A DNA stretch of 64,000 nt. Source: Paracoccus everestensis. GTDB taxonomy: Bacteria > Pseudomonadota > Alphaproteobacteria > Rhodobacterales > Rhodobacteraceae. The stretch lies in NCBI RefSeq assembly GCF_021491915.1, contig NZ_CP090836.1:285001-349000 (forward strand), written 5' to 3'. Within the stretch, counting starts at the first letter, position 1. Each line of letters begins with the position of its first letter. The position numbers and the translations under genes were made by a program. The notes beneath the pieces were generated by a model, which worked only from the letters and a program-made list of their open reading frames with translations, was not told the DNA's origin and made no database searches. Of this stretch, positions 28,794 to 38,932 are shown piece by piece.

Positions 28794-29549
28794 TCATTCG
28801 TCCTGCGGCTTGGCCATCTGCCGATGCGCCTTGGCCACCATCCCGGCGGGCAGGATTTCGGCCATGGCGGCCTGAGCCTTGTTCTTCAGGCCCGGCGTCA
28901 TCTGCGCGCGACCCGCCAGCATCGCGTCGTAACCGGCGCGGGCGACCATTTCGGGATCGTCCTTGTTCTTCATCTGGCCCAGGGCTGTGTCCAGCAGCCC
29001 CGCGCGCTCGAAGAAAGCCGTGTCGGTGATCCCCGGCATCAGGCAGGTCACGGAAACCCCCGTGTCCTTCAGTTCCTCGTTCAGGGCGAGGGCGAAGTTG
29101 TTCAGGAACGCCTTCGAGGCGTTGTAGATCGCCTGGAACGTCCCGGGCATGAAGCCCGCGATGGATCCGGTGATCAGGATATGGCCTTCGCCCCGCGCGC
29201 GCATGCGGCGGCCAATGGGATGGGCAAGCCGCAGCACGCCCAGGACATTGGTCAGCACCACATGGTCGATGCCCGCCGGATCCTGGTCCAGAAAGGAATG
29301 GCCCATGCCGGTGCCCGCGTTCAGCATCAACAGATCGACATCGCGTCCCCCCAGATGGGTCAGAACGGCCGCGATCCCTTCGGGCGTCGCCAGGTCGGCC
29401 TCGACCACTTCTGCGCCAAGGTCTGCCGCCGCCGTGTGGATGGCGGGTTCATTGGCGACCACGATGGTCTGATGTCCGTCAGCGCGGGCAATGCGGGCCA
29501 GTTCCAGCCCGATGCCGCTGGACGCGCCGGTGATAAGGGCAAGGGTCAT
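28794..29549 (-). CDS. short-chain dehydrogenase/reductase
   Basis: A 251-residue SDR with TGASSGIG at 7-14, LNAGTG, ITGSIAGFMPG (catalytic Ser) and YNASK. The sequence SSGIGLELARIARADGHQTIVVA resembles the SDRs annotated as general oxidoreductases of the DltE/YbbO kind. AGGAGACGACA before the ATG at 29549 supports the start. It follows the DUF2243 gene by 23 bp and probably shares its transcript. Substrate unknown. Confidence 0.85.
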   Translation of the reverse strand: MTLALITGASSGIGLELARIARADGHQTIVVANEPAIHTAAADLGAEVVEADLATPEGIAAVLTHLGGRDVDLLMLNAGTGMGHSFLDQDPAGIDHVVLTNVLGVLRLAHPIGRRMRARGEGHILITGSIAGFMPGTFQAIYNASKAFLNNFALALNEELKDTGVSVTCLMPGITDTAFFERAGLLDTALGQMKNKDDPEMVARAGYDAMLAGRAQMTPGLKNKAQAAMAEILPAGMVAKAHRQMAKPQDE

Positions 29550-29572
29550 TGTCGTCTCCTGTTTAGGGCGCG

Positions 29573-30319
29573 TCAGACGCGCGCCCAGTTGAAACATCCG
29601 GCCGGCACGCCCGAACCACTGACCAGAAGCGCCCCGGCCAGGTAAAGGCGCCAGGGATCGCCCCCGTTCAGCCGCGCGACCGCGACCTGCGACAAGGGGT
29701 CGGACCAGATCAGGTCCGCCTGCGCGAAACCTGCGCGGTCCAGGGCGGTTTCGGGATCAACGCCCGGCGCCAGGACAATGGTGGTGAAAGGCTGATCCGC
29801 CGGGGGCTGTGCCGCCCAGATACCCGCCCCCAGGCCGACCGCCGCCAGCAGGGCCACGGTGACGGCAGGCGGCGGACCGCCCTGGCCCGGCCTGCGCGCG
29901 ATCATCCACCCCAGCAGGATCGGCCCCAGCCCAAGCGCCGCGAACCATCCCAGATCCCAGGCAAGCGGCGCGGCGCTGTCCAGCTTGATCCGGTGGATGC
30001 CCAGCAGCCAATGCGACAGGATCGCATCCGCCACGTGCCAGCCGCCAAAGCCCGCCAGCAGCGCGCCAAGGGTGGGGTTCGTCCCCGCCGCGCTGCCCCG
30101 CCCGCGCCACAGCCCGATCAGCGCCAGGGCCGCAAGCGCATACATCAGCGCGTGAAACCAGCCATCCCACAGGATTTGCAGGCGCAGATCCTCCATCCCC
30201 GGCACCAGGCTGAGAAGATGGTGCCATTGCAGGATCTGGTGCAGCAGGATGCCGTCAAAGAACCCGCCCAGGGCAAATCCCAGCAGGGCGGTCCACCGGA
30301 TCCAGGAGGAATGTCTCAT
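29573..30319 (-). CDS. DUF2243 membrane protein
   Basis: A 248-residue protein with about six membrane helices. The N-terminal block GFALGGFFDGILLHQILQWHHLLSL is typical of DUF2243, and HVADAILSHWLLGIHRI adds further conserved His residues. The C-terminal 70 residues are soluble and not part of the family core. The start MRHSSWIRWTALLG is chosen because it leads directly into the first helix. Function unknown. The 190-bp stretch upstream to the iolB stop holds only a hairpin. Confidence 0.8.
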   Translation of the reverse strand: MRHSSWIRWTALLGFALGGFFDGILLHQILQWHHLLSLVPGMEDLRLQILWDGWFHALMYALAALALIGLWRGRGSAAGTNPTLGALLAGFGGWHVADAILSHWLLGIHRIKLDSAAPLAWDLGWFAALGLGPILLGWMIARRPGQGGPPPAVTVALLAAVGLGAGIWAAQPPADQPFTTIVLAPGVDPETALDRAGFAQADLIWSDPLSQVAVARLNGGDPWRLYLAGALLVSGSGVPAGCFNWARV

Positions 30320-30485
30320 TGCGGGGTGTTTTCGACGGGGAACATCGGAAATCCTTGGCCGGTCGTGGACTGAAGGCCCGCCAACCGGACCGCGCATCAC
30401 ACGCCCGCATATGGCAGGCGCCCGACCTCCAACCGTTCGCCCGTCCAGATGTTCCCGACGATCTGCCCGCTATACCTTTATCAAC

Positions 30486-30500
30486 CGGCCCTCTGGGCCG
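30486..30500 (-). terminator. possible terminator after iolB
   Basis: A six-pair hairpin (CGGCCC, TCT loop, GGGCCG) lies 9 bp after the iolB stop. The following minus-strand bases GTTGATAAAGG do not give a strong U tract, so function is uncertain. Confidence 0.35.
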
Positions 30501-30509
30501 CGCCTGGCC

Positions 30510-31319
30510 TCAGCCCGCATCCCGCGCGATGACGCTTTCCACCTCGGGCGCGGCGACAAAGCGCCAGTTCCTTCGCGGTCCGGCCATGACGTTGAGGTAA
30601 TACATCTCGAACCCATGGGGCGCGCCGCAGGGGTGGTGCCCCCGGGGGACGAGGACCACGTCGCCGTCGCACACGGCCATGCATTCGTCCAGCGATCCGT
30701 CGTCGGTATAAACCCGCTGGATGCCCCAGCCGTCGCCTGGGTTCAGGCGGTGGTAATAGGTTTCCTCAAGATAGGTGATGCGGGGAAAGTCGTCCTCGTC
30801 ATGGCGGTGGCTGGGATAAGAGGACCAGTTGCCCGCGGGGGTAAAGACCTCGGTCACCAGAAGGCTGTCGCACCAGTCCTCGGCTTCCATGGCGATGTTG
30901 TTGATCCAGCGGGTGTTGCTGCCCTTGCCGCGCTGGGTCAGGGCGATCCCCTCGGGCCCGATCCGGCGGGCGGGATGTCCCCCGCGCCCCGGCGCGGTGC
31001 AGACGGCGATGGTGCAATCCGTCACGGCCACGGCCTGCCAGTCCTGGGCATTCGGGACATACAGGCAATGGGGCGGGGTCTTTTCGAAGACATTCATCCG
31101 GTCCCCCATCTCGCCCCAATCCTGGCCTGCGCCCACAAGGCGGGCGCGCCCCTCGACCATCACCAGGATCGCTTCATGGTCTCCGGTCGCCTCGGACGCC
31201 GTTTCGCCCGCCCGCAGGCGATAAAGGGAAAAGCCCACGTACCGCCAGCCCGCTGCCTGCGGCGTGATCTGGTGCACCTTTCCATGAGTGCCGAAGGGTT
31301 TGCAAAGAAGGTCAGGCAT
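30510..31319 (-). CDS. iolB: 5-deoxy-glucuronate isomerase
   Basis: IolB converts 5-deoxyglucuronate to 2-deoxy-5-keto-gluconate in inositol breakdown. The 269-residue cupin-type protein shows the family blocks YVGFSLYRLRAGE, VFTPAGNWSSYPSHRHDEDDFPRITYLEETYYHRLNPGDGWGIQRVY with metal-binding His and Glu, and RGHHPCGAPHGFEMYYLNVMAGP. It is the last gene of the eleven-gene inositol operon, 73 bp after iolE. The ATG at 31319 follows AAAGAGG. Confidence 0.95.
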   Translation of the reverse strand: MPDLLCKPFGTHGKVHQITPQAAGWRYVGFSLYRLRAGETASEATGDHEAILVMVEGRARLVGAGQDWGEMGDRMNVFEKTPPHCLYVPNAQDWQAVAVTDCTIAVCTAPGRGGHPARRIGPEGIALTQRGKGSNTRWINNIAMEAEDWCDSLLVTEVFTPAGNWSSYPSHRHDEDDFPRITYLEETYYHRLNPGDGWGIQRVYTDDGSLDECMAVCDGDVVLVPRGHHPCGAPHGFEMYYLNVMAGPRRNWRFVAAPEVESVIARDAG

Positions 31320-31392
31320 GGCGGCCTCTTTCACTTTGGCTCAAATATCCCGGGGGTCCGGGGGCTGGCCCCCGTCTAGCGCAGCAAGCAAA

Positions 31393-32301
31393 TCAGGCCG
31401 CCGCGCGATCCAGTCCTGCCTTGCGGGCCGCCTCTTTCAGCGACTTCAGCCCCAGCGACTGGTATTCCAGCGGATTGCGCTTCCGGGGATCCTGCTCGGC
31501 CTCGATCACCAGCCAGCCGTCATAGCCGGCCTCGGCCAGGATGCGCAAAAGCGGCACGAAGTCGATGGCGCCTTCGGGATCGCCCGGCACGGTAAAGGCC
31601 CCGGCCAGCACGCCCTGGATGAAGGACAGGTTTTCCGCCCGCACCTGCCGGGTGACGTCCCGGCGGATGTTCTTGGCGTGGAAATGCGCCACGCGGCCCG
31701 CATGACGGCGCAGCACGGCCATTGGGTCGCCGCCGCCGAAGGTGCAATGGCCCGCGTCGAACAGCAGATGCGTGGCGGGGCCGGTGGCAGCCATGAAGGC
31801 GTCGATCTCCTCGGGCGATTCCACGACCGTGCCCATATGGTGGTGATAGGCGAGGGTGATCCCCTGAGCCGCCAGATAGGCTGCAAATTCCTCGATCTTG
31901 CCGCCGAAGGCCGCCATCTCCTCAGCAGTCAGGCGTGGGCGTTCATTGACGGGCATATCGGGATTGCCATGCACGGTGTTCGAGCATTCGCAGACAATGC
32001 AGACGCGGCAGTCGTTCACCTTCAGCTTGGCCAGGTGCGGCTGCACGGCGGCGATCTCGTCGGCGACGCTGCCCACCAGCAGGTTGGTCGAATACCAGCC
32101 AGAGATGAACTTCAACCCATAGCGCCCCAGCAGATCCTTCAGCGCCTGGGGATCGTCGGGCCAGCGGTGGCCGTTCTCGATCCCGTCGAAGCCGATGATG
32201 CGGCCTGCCTCGTTCAGGATCTGCTCGGTCGGGATATGGGCGCCGATGGTCTGGTCGTCGTCATTGGCCCAGGCGATGGGGTTGGTGCCATAGCGGATCA
32301 T
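31393..32301 (-). CDS. iolE: myo-inosose-2 dehydratase
   Basis: IolE dehydrates 2-keto-myo-inositol to a trihydroxycyclohexane-dione. The 302-residue TIM-barrel protein begins [30 protein letters not shown], a clear IolE signature, and carries metal-site residues in [22 protein letters not shown] and VIEAEQDP. The start at ATG 32301 is chosen by family length; the same frame is open much further upstream because of GC-rich coding bias, but that part overlaps iolD. It lies 11 bp after iolD. Confidence 0.95.
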   Translation of the reverse strand: MIRYGTNPIAWANDDDQTIGAHIPTEQILNEAGRIIGFDGIENGHRWPDDPQALKDLLGRYGLKFISGWYSTNLLVGSVADEIAAVQPHLAKLKVNDCRVCIVCECSNTVHGNPDMPVNERPRLTAEEMAAFGGKIEEFAAYLAAQGITLAYHHHMGTVVESPEEIDAFMAATGPATHLLFDAGHCTFGGGDPMAVLRRHAGRVAHFHAKNIRRDVTRQVRAENLSFIQGVLAGAFTVPGDPEGAIDFVPLLRILAEAGYDGWLVIEAEQDPRKRNPLEYQSLGLKSLKEAARKAGLDRAAA

Positions 32302-32312
32302 GCGTTCTTTCC

Positions 32313-34142
32313 TCAGTTCACCAGCCGCGCGCGGGCGGCGTTTTCCAGATAGGTCTTGTAGGCGTCGCGCAGCTTGGCCGTGTCGCCGACCTCGGGGACC
32401 GCCACGTCCCACCAGTGGCCGGCATCGCCAAAGCCCGGCCCGTCCTTGGCCGTGGTGTCGATCACGATCACCGTGGGGATGTCGCGCCCTCGCGCGGCCG
32501 CGATCTGGGCTTCCAGATCGGCGATGCCGCTGGCCTTGACCGCATGCGCGCCCATGGACCCGGCATGGGCCACATAGTCGATGCGGGGCTGGTCCTCTAC
32601 ATTGCAGTCCACATACAGGTTGTTGAACGGAACGCCGCCCGATACCTGCTGCAGCCGGTTGATGCAGCCATAGCCCCGGTTGTCGGTCAGCACGACGGTA
32701 AAGGGCACGCGCCGCATCACCGCCGTGGCCAGTTCGCTGTTGGCCATCATGTAGCTGCCGTCGCCGACGAAGCAGATCACCTCGCGGCCGGGGGCGGCAA
32801 GCTTGATACCCAAGGCGCCCGCGACCTCGTAGCCCATGCAGCTGTAACCGTATTCCATGTGGTATCCGCCCTGCGCGGGCTGCCACAACAGCTTCAGCGC
32901 GCCGGGCATGGTGCCGGCGGCGCACATGGCGATGGCATCCGGGGCGGCGCGCTGGACCGCGCCGATTACCTGCGCGTCGTTGGGCAGGTCGTTGCCGGGC
33001 GCGGGCGCCGTGCAATGGGCATCGACGGCGGCCAGCCAGTCGGCGCGCGGCGCGGGATCGAAGGCCGCCTTGTGATCGCCCAGCAAGGCCGTCAGCCTTT
33101 CAAGCGCCACGCGCGCATCACCCACCAGCGACACCGCGCCATGCTTGGCTGCGTCATAGGGCTGCACGTTGATCGACACCAGCGTCGCATCGTGCGCGAA
33201 CATCGTCCGCGATCCGGTCGTGAAATCCTGCAGCCGCGTGCCGACCCCGATCACCAGATCCGCGTCCCGCAGCACCGCATTGGCTGCCGCCGACCCGTCC
33301 ACGCCGGATGCGCCGAAGTTCATCGGGTCGGATTGCGCCAGCGCCGACTTGCCCGCCTGCGTTTCCGCGACAGGGATGCCGTGGCGGGCGGCGAACGCAG
33401 ACAGCGCGGCCTCGGCCCCCGAATAGATCACGCCGCCGCCCGCAACGATGGCGGGCCGTTTTGCGGCGCGGATCAGGCCCGTTACCTCGGCCAGTTCCTG
33501 CGCGTCGGGTTCCGGGCGGCGGATGCGCCAGACGCGGGGTTCGAAAAAGGCCTCGGGCCAATCGTATGCTTCCGCCTGTGTGTCCTGGCAGAAGGCCAGG
33601 CAGACCGGGCCGCAATTCGCCGGATCGGTCATCACCCGCAGTGCGCGGGGCAGGGCGGTCAGAAGCTGTTCGGGCCGCTGGATGCGGTCGAAGTAACGCA
33701 CCACCGGGCGGAAACAGTCGTTGGCGCTGACCGTGCCGTCGTCGAAATCCTCGACCTGCTGCAACACGGGGTCGGGGCGGCGGCTGGCAAAGACATCGCC
33801 CGCGATCAGCAGCACGGGCAGGCGGTTCACATGGGCCAGCGCCGCCGCTGTGACCATGTTGGTGGCCCCCGGCCCGATGGAACTGGTGACCGCATGGGCG
33901 CGCCGCCGCCCCTTGGCCTTGGCATAGGCGATGGCCGCATGGGCCATGGTCTGTTCATTCTGGCCGCGCCAGGTCGGGAAGGCGTCGCCGTTGCCGTGCA
34001 GCGCCTCGCCGATGCCCGCCACATTGCCATGGCCGAAGATCGCCCAGCAGCCTTCGATGAAACGCTCGTTATCCTCGGTCATCTGCACCGACAGCCACCG
34101 CATCATGGCCTGCGCGGCCGTCAGCCTGATTGTTCCGCTCAT
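32313..34142 (-). CDS. iolD: trihydroxycyclohexane-1,2-dione hydrolase (ThDP-dependent)
   Basis: IolD opens the ring of the dione made by IolE, giving 5-deoxyglucuronate. The 609-residue enzyme has the acetolactate-synthase architecture: N-terminal ThDP domain with [14 protein letters not shown] and [11 protein letters not shown], a central domain, and a C-terminal ThDP-binding domain with [17 protein letters not shown] and the [11 protein letters not shown] motif. [27 protein letters not shown] at the start is diagnostic for IolD. It follows iolC by 62 bp. Confidence 0.96.
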   Translation of the reverse strand: MSGTIRLTAAQAMMRWLSVQMTEDNERFIEGCWAIFGHGNVAGIGEALHGNGDAFPTWRGQNEQTMAHAAIAYAKAKGRRRAHAVTSSIGPGATNMVTAAALAHVNRLPVLLIAGDVFASRRPDPVLQQVEDFDDGTVSANDCFRPVVRYFDRIQRPEQLLTALPRALRVMTDPANCGPVCLAFCQDTQAEAYDWPEAFFEPRVWRIRRPEPDAQELAEVTGLIRAAKRPAIVAGGGVIYSGAEAALSAFAARHGIPVAETQAGKSALAQSDPMNFGASGVDGSAAANAVLRDADLVIGVGTRLQDFTTGSRTMFAHDATLVSINVQPYDAAKHGAVSLVGDARVALERLTALLGDHKAAFDPAPRADWLAAVDAHCTAPAPGNDLPNDAQVIGAVQRAAPDAIAMCAAGTMPGALKLLWQPAQGGYHMEYGYSCMGYEVAGALGIKLAAPGREVICFVGDGSYMMANSELATAVMRRVPFTVVLTDNRGYGCINRLQQVSGGVPFNNLYVDCNVEDQPRIDYVAHAGSMGAHAVKASGIADLEAQIAAARGRDIPTVIVIDTTAKDGPGFGDAGHWWDVAVPEVGDTAKLRDAYKTYLENAARARLVN

Positions 34143-34204
34143 CTTAGCACCTCTTGCGTGATCTGCCGGGACAGGCTGTCCATCCCCCTTGTCCAGATGC
34201 CGGT

Positions 34205-36127
34205 TCATGCCGCCACCTTCGCGCTTGCCCGCGCCTTGTCCCAGATGCCGCAGAGCCGACTGTAACGCCGGGCCATCTCCTCGACCGCCTCTGCGTCGGT
34301 CAGGTCGCCGTCCAGCCAGGCGCGTGCGACCGCGCCAAAGATCGTGCGTCCGACCGCGAAACCTCTGACCAGCGGGAAGGCTGCGGCAACGGCAAAACTG
34401 TCGGCCAGTTCCGCCTCGGGCGCGTCGAGGCCAAGGACCACGATGCCGCGGGTGTTGGGGTCGTTCTCCTCGATCGCGGCGATGGCCTTGCGCCAGGCCA
34501 CGGACGAGGTCATGGGTTCCAGCTTCCACCAGTCGGGATAGACCCCTGCCGCATAGAATTGCCGGATCAGGGTGGCGGTTGTTTCATTGTCCACGGGGCC
34601 GACCTTGGACGGGATGATTTCCAGAAGGAATTCCAGGTCGTTGCGGCGCGCGGTCTGGAACAGGCGCTTGACGGTTTGCTCTTGCCCTGCCCGCGTCGCC
34701 GCGTCGTCGGTTGGATGGCAGAAGCACAGCACCTTGACCACGTTCTCGCGCGCCCAAGCCTCCAGCCCGCCGCAGTCGAGGCCCAGTTCCGGTTCCAGTT
34801 CCAAGGGCCGCGATCCCGGCCATTCGGCAGGCCGCCCGATCCACAGCCCGGTGCCCGAGGCCGCGTGCAGCGCGTCGCGCCCGATGCGGTTGTCGCACAG
34901 GATGCCATAACCCGGCTTGCCGCCCTGGACCTGCAACGCGGCCCGCAGGCACAATTCCTTGAAGGCGCCGCCCTTGTCCGGCGTGTATCCGGGCATCTGT
35001 TCCAGCTGCATCCGGTGGTCGAAGGCAAAGACCCGCATCGTGGACCAGTCGCCGCCCGTGCGCCGTTGCCGGTTGGTGGCCCAGTGGACCTGTTCCAGTT
35101 CGGGGTCGTTCCTCAGGTCGGGCCGGATCACGCCGCGTTTCAGGAAGAACTCCAACTCGGCCAACGACGGATAGGCGGGCGTGCAGCCGTGACGGCTGAC
35201 GGCAAGGGCCCCGCAGGCGTTGGCGTATTCCAGGGCCTTGGGCCAAGGCTCGCTGTCCAGCCAGCCCTTCATCAGGCCGGAGAAGAAGCCGTCGCCCGCG
35301 CCCAGGACGTTGAAGACCTCGATCGGAAAGCCCGGTCCCGCCTCGCCCTGGTCCAGGCTGTCGGGGATGGCGGCGGTAAAGGCCACCGCGCCCGCAGCCC
35401 CGCGCTTGCAGACCAGCGTGGCCGGGGTGATCGCCCGCACCGCCCGCAATGCGGCGACGGTGTCGGTGGACCCGCCCGCGATGTGAAACTCTTCCTCGGT
35501 CCCCACGATCAGGTCGAACAAGGGCAGCGTCGATTGCAGCCGCGCCGTCACCGCGGCGCTTTCGACAAAGCGGCTTTCTCCCGCGTCGTGGCCCGCCAGA
35601 CCCCAAAGGTTCGGGCGATAGTCGATGTCGAGTGCCGTGCGCGCGCCATGCTTGCGAGCCAGCCGCAACGCCTTGATCACCGCCGCCTCGGTGCGCGGGT
35701 GGGACAGATGCGTGCCGGTCGCCAGCACCGCGCGGGCGTCCGCGATCAGCCCTTCGTCTATGTCGTCCTCGCACAGCGCCATGTCGGCGCAGTCGCTGCG
35801 ATAGAATATCAGCGGGAACTGTTCCTGGTCGCGGATGCCCAGAATCACCAGGGCGGTCAGCCGGTCGGGATCGGTCCTGACGCCGCGCACGTCCACGCCC
35901 TCGCGCACAAGCTGTTCGCGGATGAAGCGGCCCATGTGTTCGTCGCCGACCCGCGTGATCAGGCCGGACCGCAACCCCAGCCGTGCCGTCCCGCAGGCGA
36001 TGTTCGTGGGACTGCCCCCGATATACTTGCGGAACGACCCCATGTCCTCCAGCCGCCCGCCCACCTGCGCGCCGTACAGATCAACGCCCGCGCGGCCGAT
36101 GGTGATCAGGTCAAGGGATTTGGTCAT
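34205..36127 (-). CDS. iolC: 5-dehydro-2-deoxygluconokinase fused to a DUF2090 aldolase-like domain
   Basis: The 640-residue protein joins two domains. Residues 1 to about 325 are a ribokinase-family sugar kinase (ITIGRAGVDLYGAQVGGRLEDMGSFRKYIGGSPTNIA; catalytic block FNVLGAGDGFFSGLMKG), the IolC function. Residues about 365-640 are a DUF2090 domain of aldolase-like TIM-barrel type, with MRVFAFDHRMQLEQMP, VVKVLCFCHPTDD, LEFLLEIIPSK and DWWKLEPM. The lysine in WKLEP is a candidate Schiff-base residue by analogy with class I aldolases. No separate IolJ aldolase gene is present here, so the second domain may cleave the kinase product; that is inference. Confidence 0.93.
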   Translation of the reverse strand: MTKSLDLITIGRAGVDLYGAQVGGRLEDMGSFRKYIGGSPTNIACGTARLGLRSGLITRVGDEHMGRFIREQLVREGVDVRGVRTDPDRLTALVILGIRDQEQFPLIFYRSDCADMALCEDDIDEGLIADARAVLATGTHLSHPRTEAAVIKALRLARKHGARTALDIDYRPNLWGLAGHDAGESRFVESAAVTARLQSTLPLFDLIVGTEEEFHIAGGSTDTVAALRAVRAITPATLVCKRGAAGAVAFTAAIPDSLDQGEAGPGFPIEVFNVLGAGDGFFSGLMKGWLDSEPWPKALEYANACGALAVSRHGCTPAYPSLAELEFFLKRGVIRPDLRNDPELEQVHWATNRQRRTGGDWSTMRVFAFDHRMQLEQMPGYTPDKGGAFKELCLRAALQVQGGKPGYGILCDNRIGRDALHAASGTGLWIGRPAEWPGSRPLELEPELGLDCGGLEAWARENVVKVLCFCHPTDDAATRAGQEQTVKRLFQTARRNDLEFLLEIIPSKVGPVDNETTATLIRQFYAAGVYPDWWKLEPMTSSVAWRKAIAAIEENDPNTRGIVVLGLDAPEAELADSFAVAAAFPLVRGFAVGRTIFGAVARAWLDGDLTDAEAVEEMARRYSRLCGIWDKARASAKVAA

Positions 36128-36149
36128 GGGATCGGTCCTTGTCTTGGGA

Positions 36150-36935
36150 TCAAAGCTGCGCGGAAACAAAGGCCATGCTGGTCTTCAGCGCGTCCTTGGG
36201 ATCGGCGGCCCGGTGGACTTCGGGGGCGAAGGGTTCAAAGCTGAAGGCGCCGTCATAGCCCGCGTCCAGCAGGGCGCGGATCTGGGGCAGGTTTTCCAGC
36301 CGGTCCCGGCCGTCCACCAATACCCGGTGCGCGTCCAGCATATCCGCCACGGACACATCGGGGTCGGTCACGCCCGAGATGTGGACAAGGCCGGTCCATT
36401 CCGGGAAGAACTCGGTTTCGTCTGCCAGATGGTGGTGGAAGGTGTCGTGCATCAGCTTGTAGGTGCCCGTTCCCCCGGCAGCCTCGATGGCGCGGATCGC
36501 CTCGGCCTTGGTCCGCAGCGAGGAAATCGGAAAGCCCAGCGGTTCCACCAGCCCGGTCAGACCGCGCGTATCCAGGATCGTCTTCATCGCGGTCAGCGCG
36601 CCGACAAGACTGTCGAAATCCACCGGCGTGCCGTCGTTCAGCGGGCACATGACCAGAGCCTTGGCTCCGCAGGCGGCGGCGTAATCGGCCATCGCCTCGG
36701 CCCGCGCGGGCAGGTCGCCCCCCCAGACGTTGAAGGGATAAAGCGCGTTGATGGAAACGATGGTCACGCCTGCTTTCTGGGCCTCGGCCTTCACGTCCTC
36801 GGGACGCCATTGGGACAGGACATCGGGCAGGTCGTTGCGGATTTCCACCTCGGTCACGCCAAGGTCGCGGGCGGTGGCGAAGAAGTCGGACAGCGATAGG
36901 GTCGGGGCGGCGATGTGGTTCAGGGCAAAGCGCAT
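36150..36935 (-). CDS. IolI-like inosose isomerase (TIM barrel)
   Basis: A 261-residue sugar isomerase/epimerase of the AP-endonuclease-like TIM-barrel family. The start RFALNHIAAPTLSLSDFFATARDLGVTEVEIRNDLP, the YPFNVWG block, the EPLGFPISSLR glutamate block, and HDTFHHHLADE with metal ligands fit IolI-type 2-keto-myo-inositol isomerases. It sits between iolG and iolC with gaps of 3 and 22 bp. An isomerase of this type would let the pathway accept other inositol stereoisomers. Confidence 0.85.
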   Translation of the reverse strand: MRFALNHIAAPTLSLSDFFATARDLGVTEVEIRNDLPDVLSQWRPEDVKAEAQKAGVTIVSINALYPFNVWGGDLPARAEAMADYAAACGAKALVMCPLNDGTPVDFDSLVGALTAMKTILDTRGLTGLVEPLGFPISSLRTKAEAIRAIEAAGGTGTYKLMHDTFHHHLADETEFFPEWTGLVHISGVTDPDVSVADMLDAHRVLVDGRDRLENLPQIRALLDAGYDGAFSFEPFAPEVHRAADPKDALKTSMAFVSAQL

Positions 36936-36938
36936 GGG

Positions 36939-37955
36939 TCAGCCTTGGGCGTAAAGGGCGGGACGGTCGGGATAGGTGATGGCGATCATCTCGCCCTCGG
37001 CCTCCTGCGCCTGGACGCAAGCGTCAGACGCAACGGCGGCCATGTAGCCGTCCCAGGATGTCGGGCCGGATGCCGTTCCCTGCGCCGCAGCCTTCAGGAA
37101 GTCCTGCAGTTCAACGTCATAGGAGGCGACGAAGCGGTCCTTCCAGTCGGTCAGGATCGGGTTCTGCAGGCTGGCGTTCAGGCGTGTCTGGATCGCCATG
37201 GGTTCGGGCAGGCGGGCCACGCCATCCTCGCCCACGACCTCGCACTGGATGTCATAGCCGTAATGGCAGTTCACGAAGATTTCCGTGTCGATGACCGTGC
37301 CCTTGGCCGTCACCAGCGTCACGATCTGCGGGTCGCGGAGTTTCGCATGGGTGCGGGCGCAGGACCGGGGGAAGGTCACGCGGGCCGAGACATAATCGTC
37401 GGCCAGCAGCCAGCGGAACACGTCGATCTCGTGGATCAGCGTGTCGTGGATCGCCATGGGGGTGGTATAGGCTTCCGGCACGGTGGGGTTCCTGTGCGCG
37501 GCATGAACCATGATCGGCGCACCGATCTGGCCGTCCACCACCTTTTTCAGCGCAGCGTAGCCTTCGTCATAGCGACGCATGAAGCCGACCTGCACCAGCC
37601 GCTTGCCGTGCGCGACCTCGGCATCGACGATGCGCTTGGCGCCTTCGGCGGTCGTGGCCAGCGGCTTTTCGCAGAAACAGGGCTTGCCCGCGGCGATGGC
37701 GGCCAGCACGTATTGTTCATGCGTCGCGCCCCAGGACGTGACCAGCACGGCATCCACTTGGTCGCTGGAAATCAGTTCCTCGCCCGTGTCGAAGACGGTG
37801 GCGTCCGGAGCGAGGTCGGCCTTCACGGCTTCGGCGGATGCGCGGTTCACGTCCGACAGCGCGGTGATGGTGCCGCCCGACAGCACCTGGTTGATGCGCC
37901 GCGCGTGGTCGCGGCCGATGGCTCCGGTGCCGATGACACCAATCCTGACGGTCAT
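36939..37955 (-). CDS. iolG: inositol 2-dehydrogenase
   Basis: A 338-residue Gfo/Idh/MocA-family NAD-dependent dehydrogenase. The N-terminal Rossmann motif is [24 protein letters not shown] and the [15 protein letters not shown] and [15 protein letters not shown] blocks (catalytic Lys, Asp and His) are those of IolG. It oxidises myo-inositol to 2-keto-myo-inositol, the first pathway step. It lies 8 bp after the TIM-barrel gene and 3 bp before the IolI-like gene. Confidence 0.93.
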   Translation of the reverse strand: MTVRIGVIGTGAIGRDHARRINQVLSGGTITALSDVNRASAEAVKADLAPDATVFDTGEELISSDQVDAVLVTSWGATHEQYVLAAIAAGKPCFCEKPLATTAEGAKRIVDAEVAHGKRLVQVGFMRRYDEGYAALKKVVDGQIGAPIMVHAAHRNPTVPEAYTTPMAIHDTLIHEIDVFRWLLADDYVSARVTFPRSCARTHAKLRDPQIVTLVTAKGTVIDTEIFVNCHYGYDIQCEVVGEDGVARLPEPMAIQTRLNASLQNPILTDWKDRFVASYDVELQDFLKAAAQGTASGPTSWDGYMAAVASDACVQAQEAEGEMIAITYPDRPALYAQG

Positions 37956-37963
37956 GTTGGATC

Positions 37964-38860
37964 TCACTTCCAGTATTGTTCGACGTATCGTTTGGTTTCC
38001 GACAGCATGAAGCGGGCGCTGTCCTCGGCCCGGTCCTCCCAGGCGAAGACGCAGTTCGACAGCACGCCATCGAACTTCATCTCGGCAAGGGTGGCGAAGA
38101 AGATGTCCCAGTCGATCTCGCCCTGGCCGAAATCGGTGTGCTGGTGGACGCGCACCTTCGATCCCGGCGGGTTGACGATGTAACGCAGCTGCGACGACCT
38201 GGTGTGGTCATAGGTATCGGCCAGCCGGACGTGTTCCAGATACCCTTCGGTCGCGCGCAGGTTCGCCACCATGTCGGGACCGTAGAAGAAGGTATGCGGC
38301 GCGATAAAGGAGGCGCGCACCATGGGCGAGTTGATGGTCTTGATGATATCGACAGCCGGGGCGATCTCCTCCAGCCAGTCCTCGGGGTGCGCCTCCAGCG
38401 ACAGCTTGATCCCCTCGCGTTCCAGGATCGGGACAAGCACGTCCATGGCACGGAAGAACGCGGCCTCGCAGGTTTCGGGGCGGTGCAGGCCGGACCGGTC
38501 GTTGAGGCTGCGGTCGGGGCTGCCGCCGCGTCCGAATTCGCTGACGAACAGCGGGCATTCCAGTTCCACGGCCCATTCGATGGCACGCTTCCAGTTGTCG
38601 ATCGCCGCGTCCCATTCGTCGGGATAGGGACTGGCCCAGCGATACATCGGCTGGATCGAGGCGAGGCCCACGTTATTGTCGCGCAGCGCACGTTTGAAGC
38701 TGGCGATCCGCTCTGGGTAAAGCTTCGGGCGGGTCCACCACGAGAAGAAGTCGGGCCGGGGCGACATTTCCACATGGTCATAGCCAAGCTCGGCGACCTT
38801 GCGGACGGTATCCTCCAGCGACAGGTGGCGGATCATGTGCGGGTCAAGCGTGTGTTTCAT
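37964..38860 (-). CDS. TIM-barrel sugar phosphate isomerase/epimerase
   Basis: A 298-residue AP-endonuclease-family-2 TIM-barrel protein, related in fold to IolE, IolH and IolI. Metal-site candidates are [19 protein letters not shown], the [16 protein letters not shown] block and [15 protein letters not shown]. It has no clear assignment to one reaction; IolH-like is possible. It is translated just upstream of iolG and 72 bp downstream of the second binding-protein gene, inside the inositol operon, so it probably acts on an inositol-derived ketone. Confidence 0.8.
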   Translation of the reverse strand: MKHTLDPHMIRHLSLEDTVRKVAELGYDHVEMSPRPDFFSWWTRPKLYPERIASFKRALRDNNVGLASIQPMYRWASPYPDEWDAAIDNWKRAIEWAVELECPLFVSEFGRGGSPDRSLNDRSGLHRPETCEAAFFRAMDVLVPILEREGIKLSLEAHPEDWLEEIAPAVDIIKTINSPMVRASFIAPHTFFYGPDMVANLRATEGYLEHVRLADTYDHTRSSQLRYIVNPPGSKVRVHQHTDFGQGEIDWDIFFATLAEMKFDGVLSNCVFAWEDRAEDSARFMLSETKRYVEQYWK

Positions 38861-38932
38861 CGGGCGTCTCGGACAGGGGGTTGGGGCCGGGCGAGGCGGG
38901 GAGGAGGAGACGCCCCGCCCGGCAAAGGCCGG

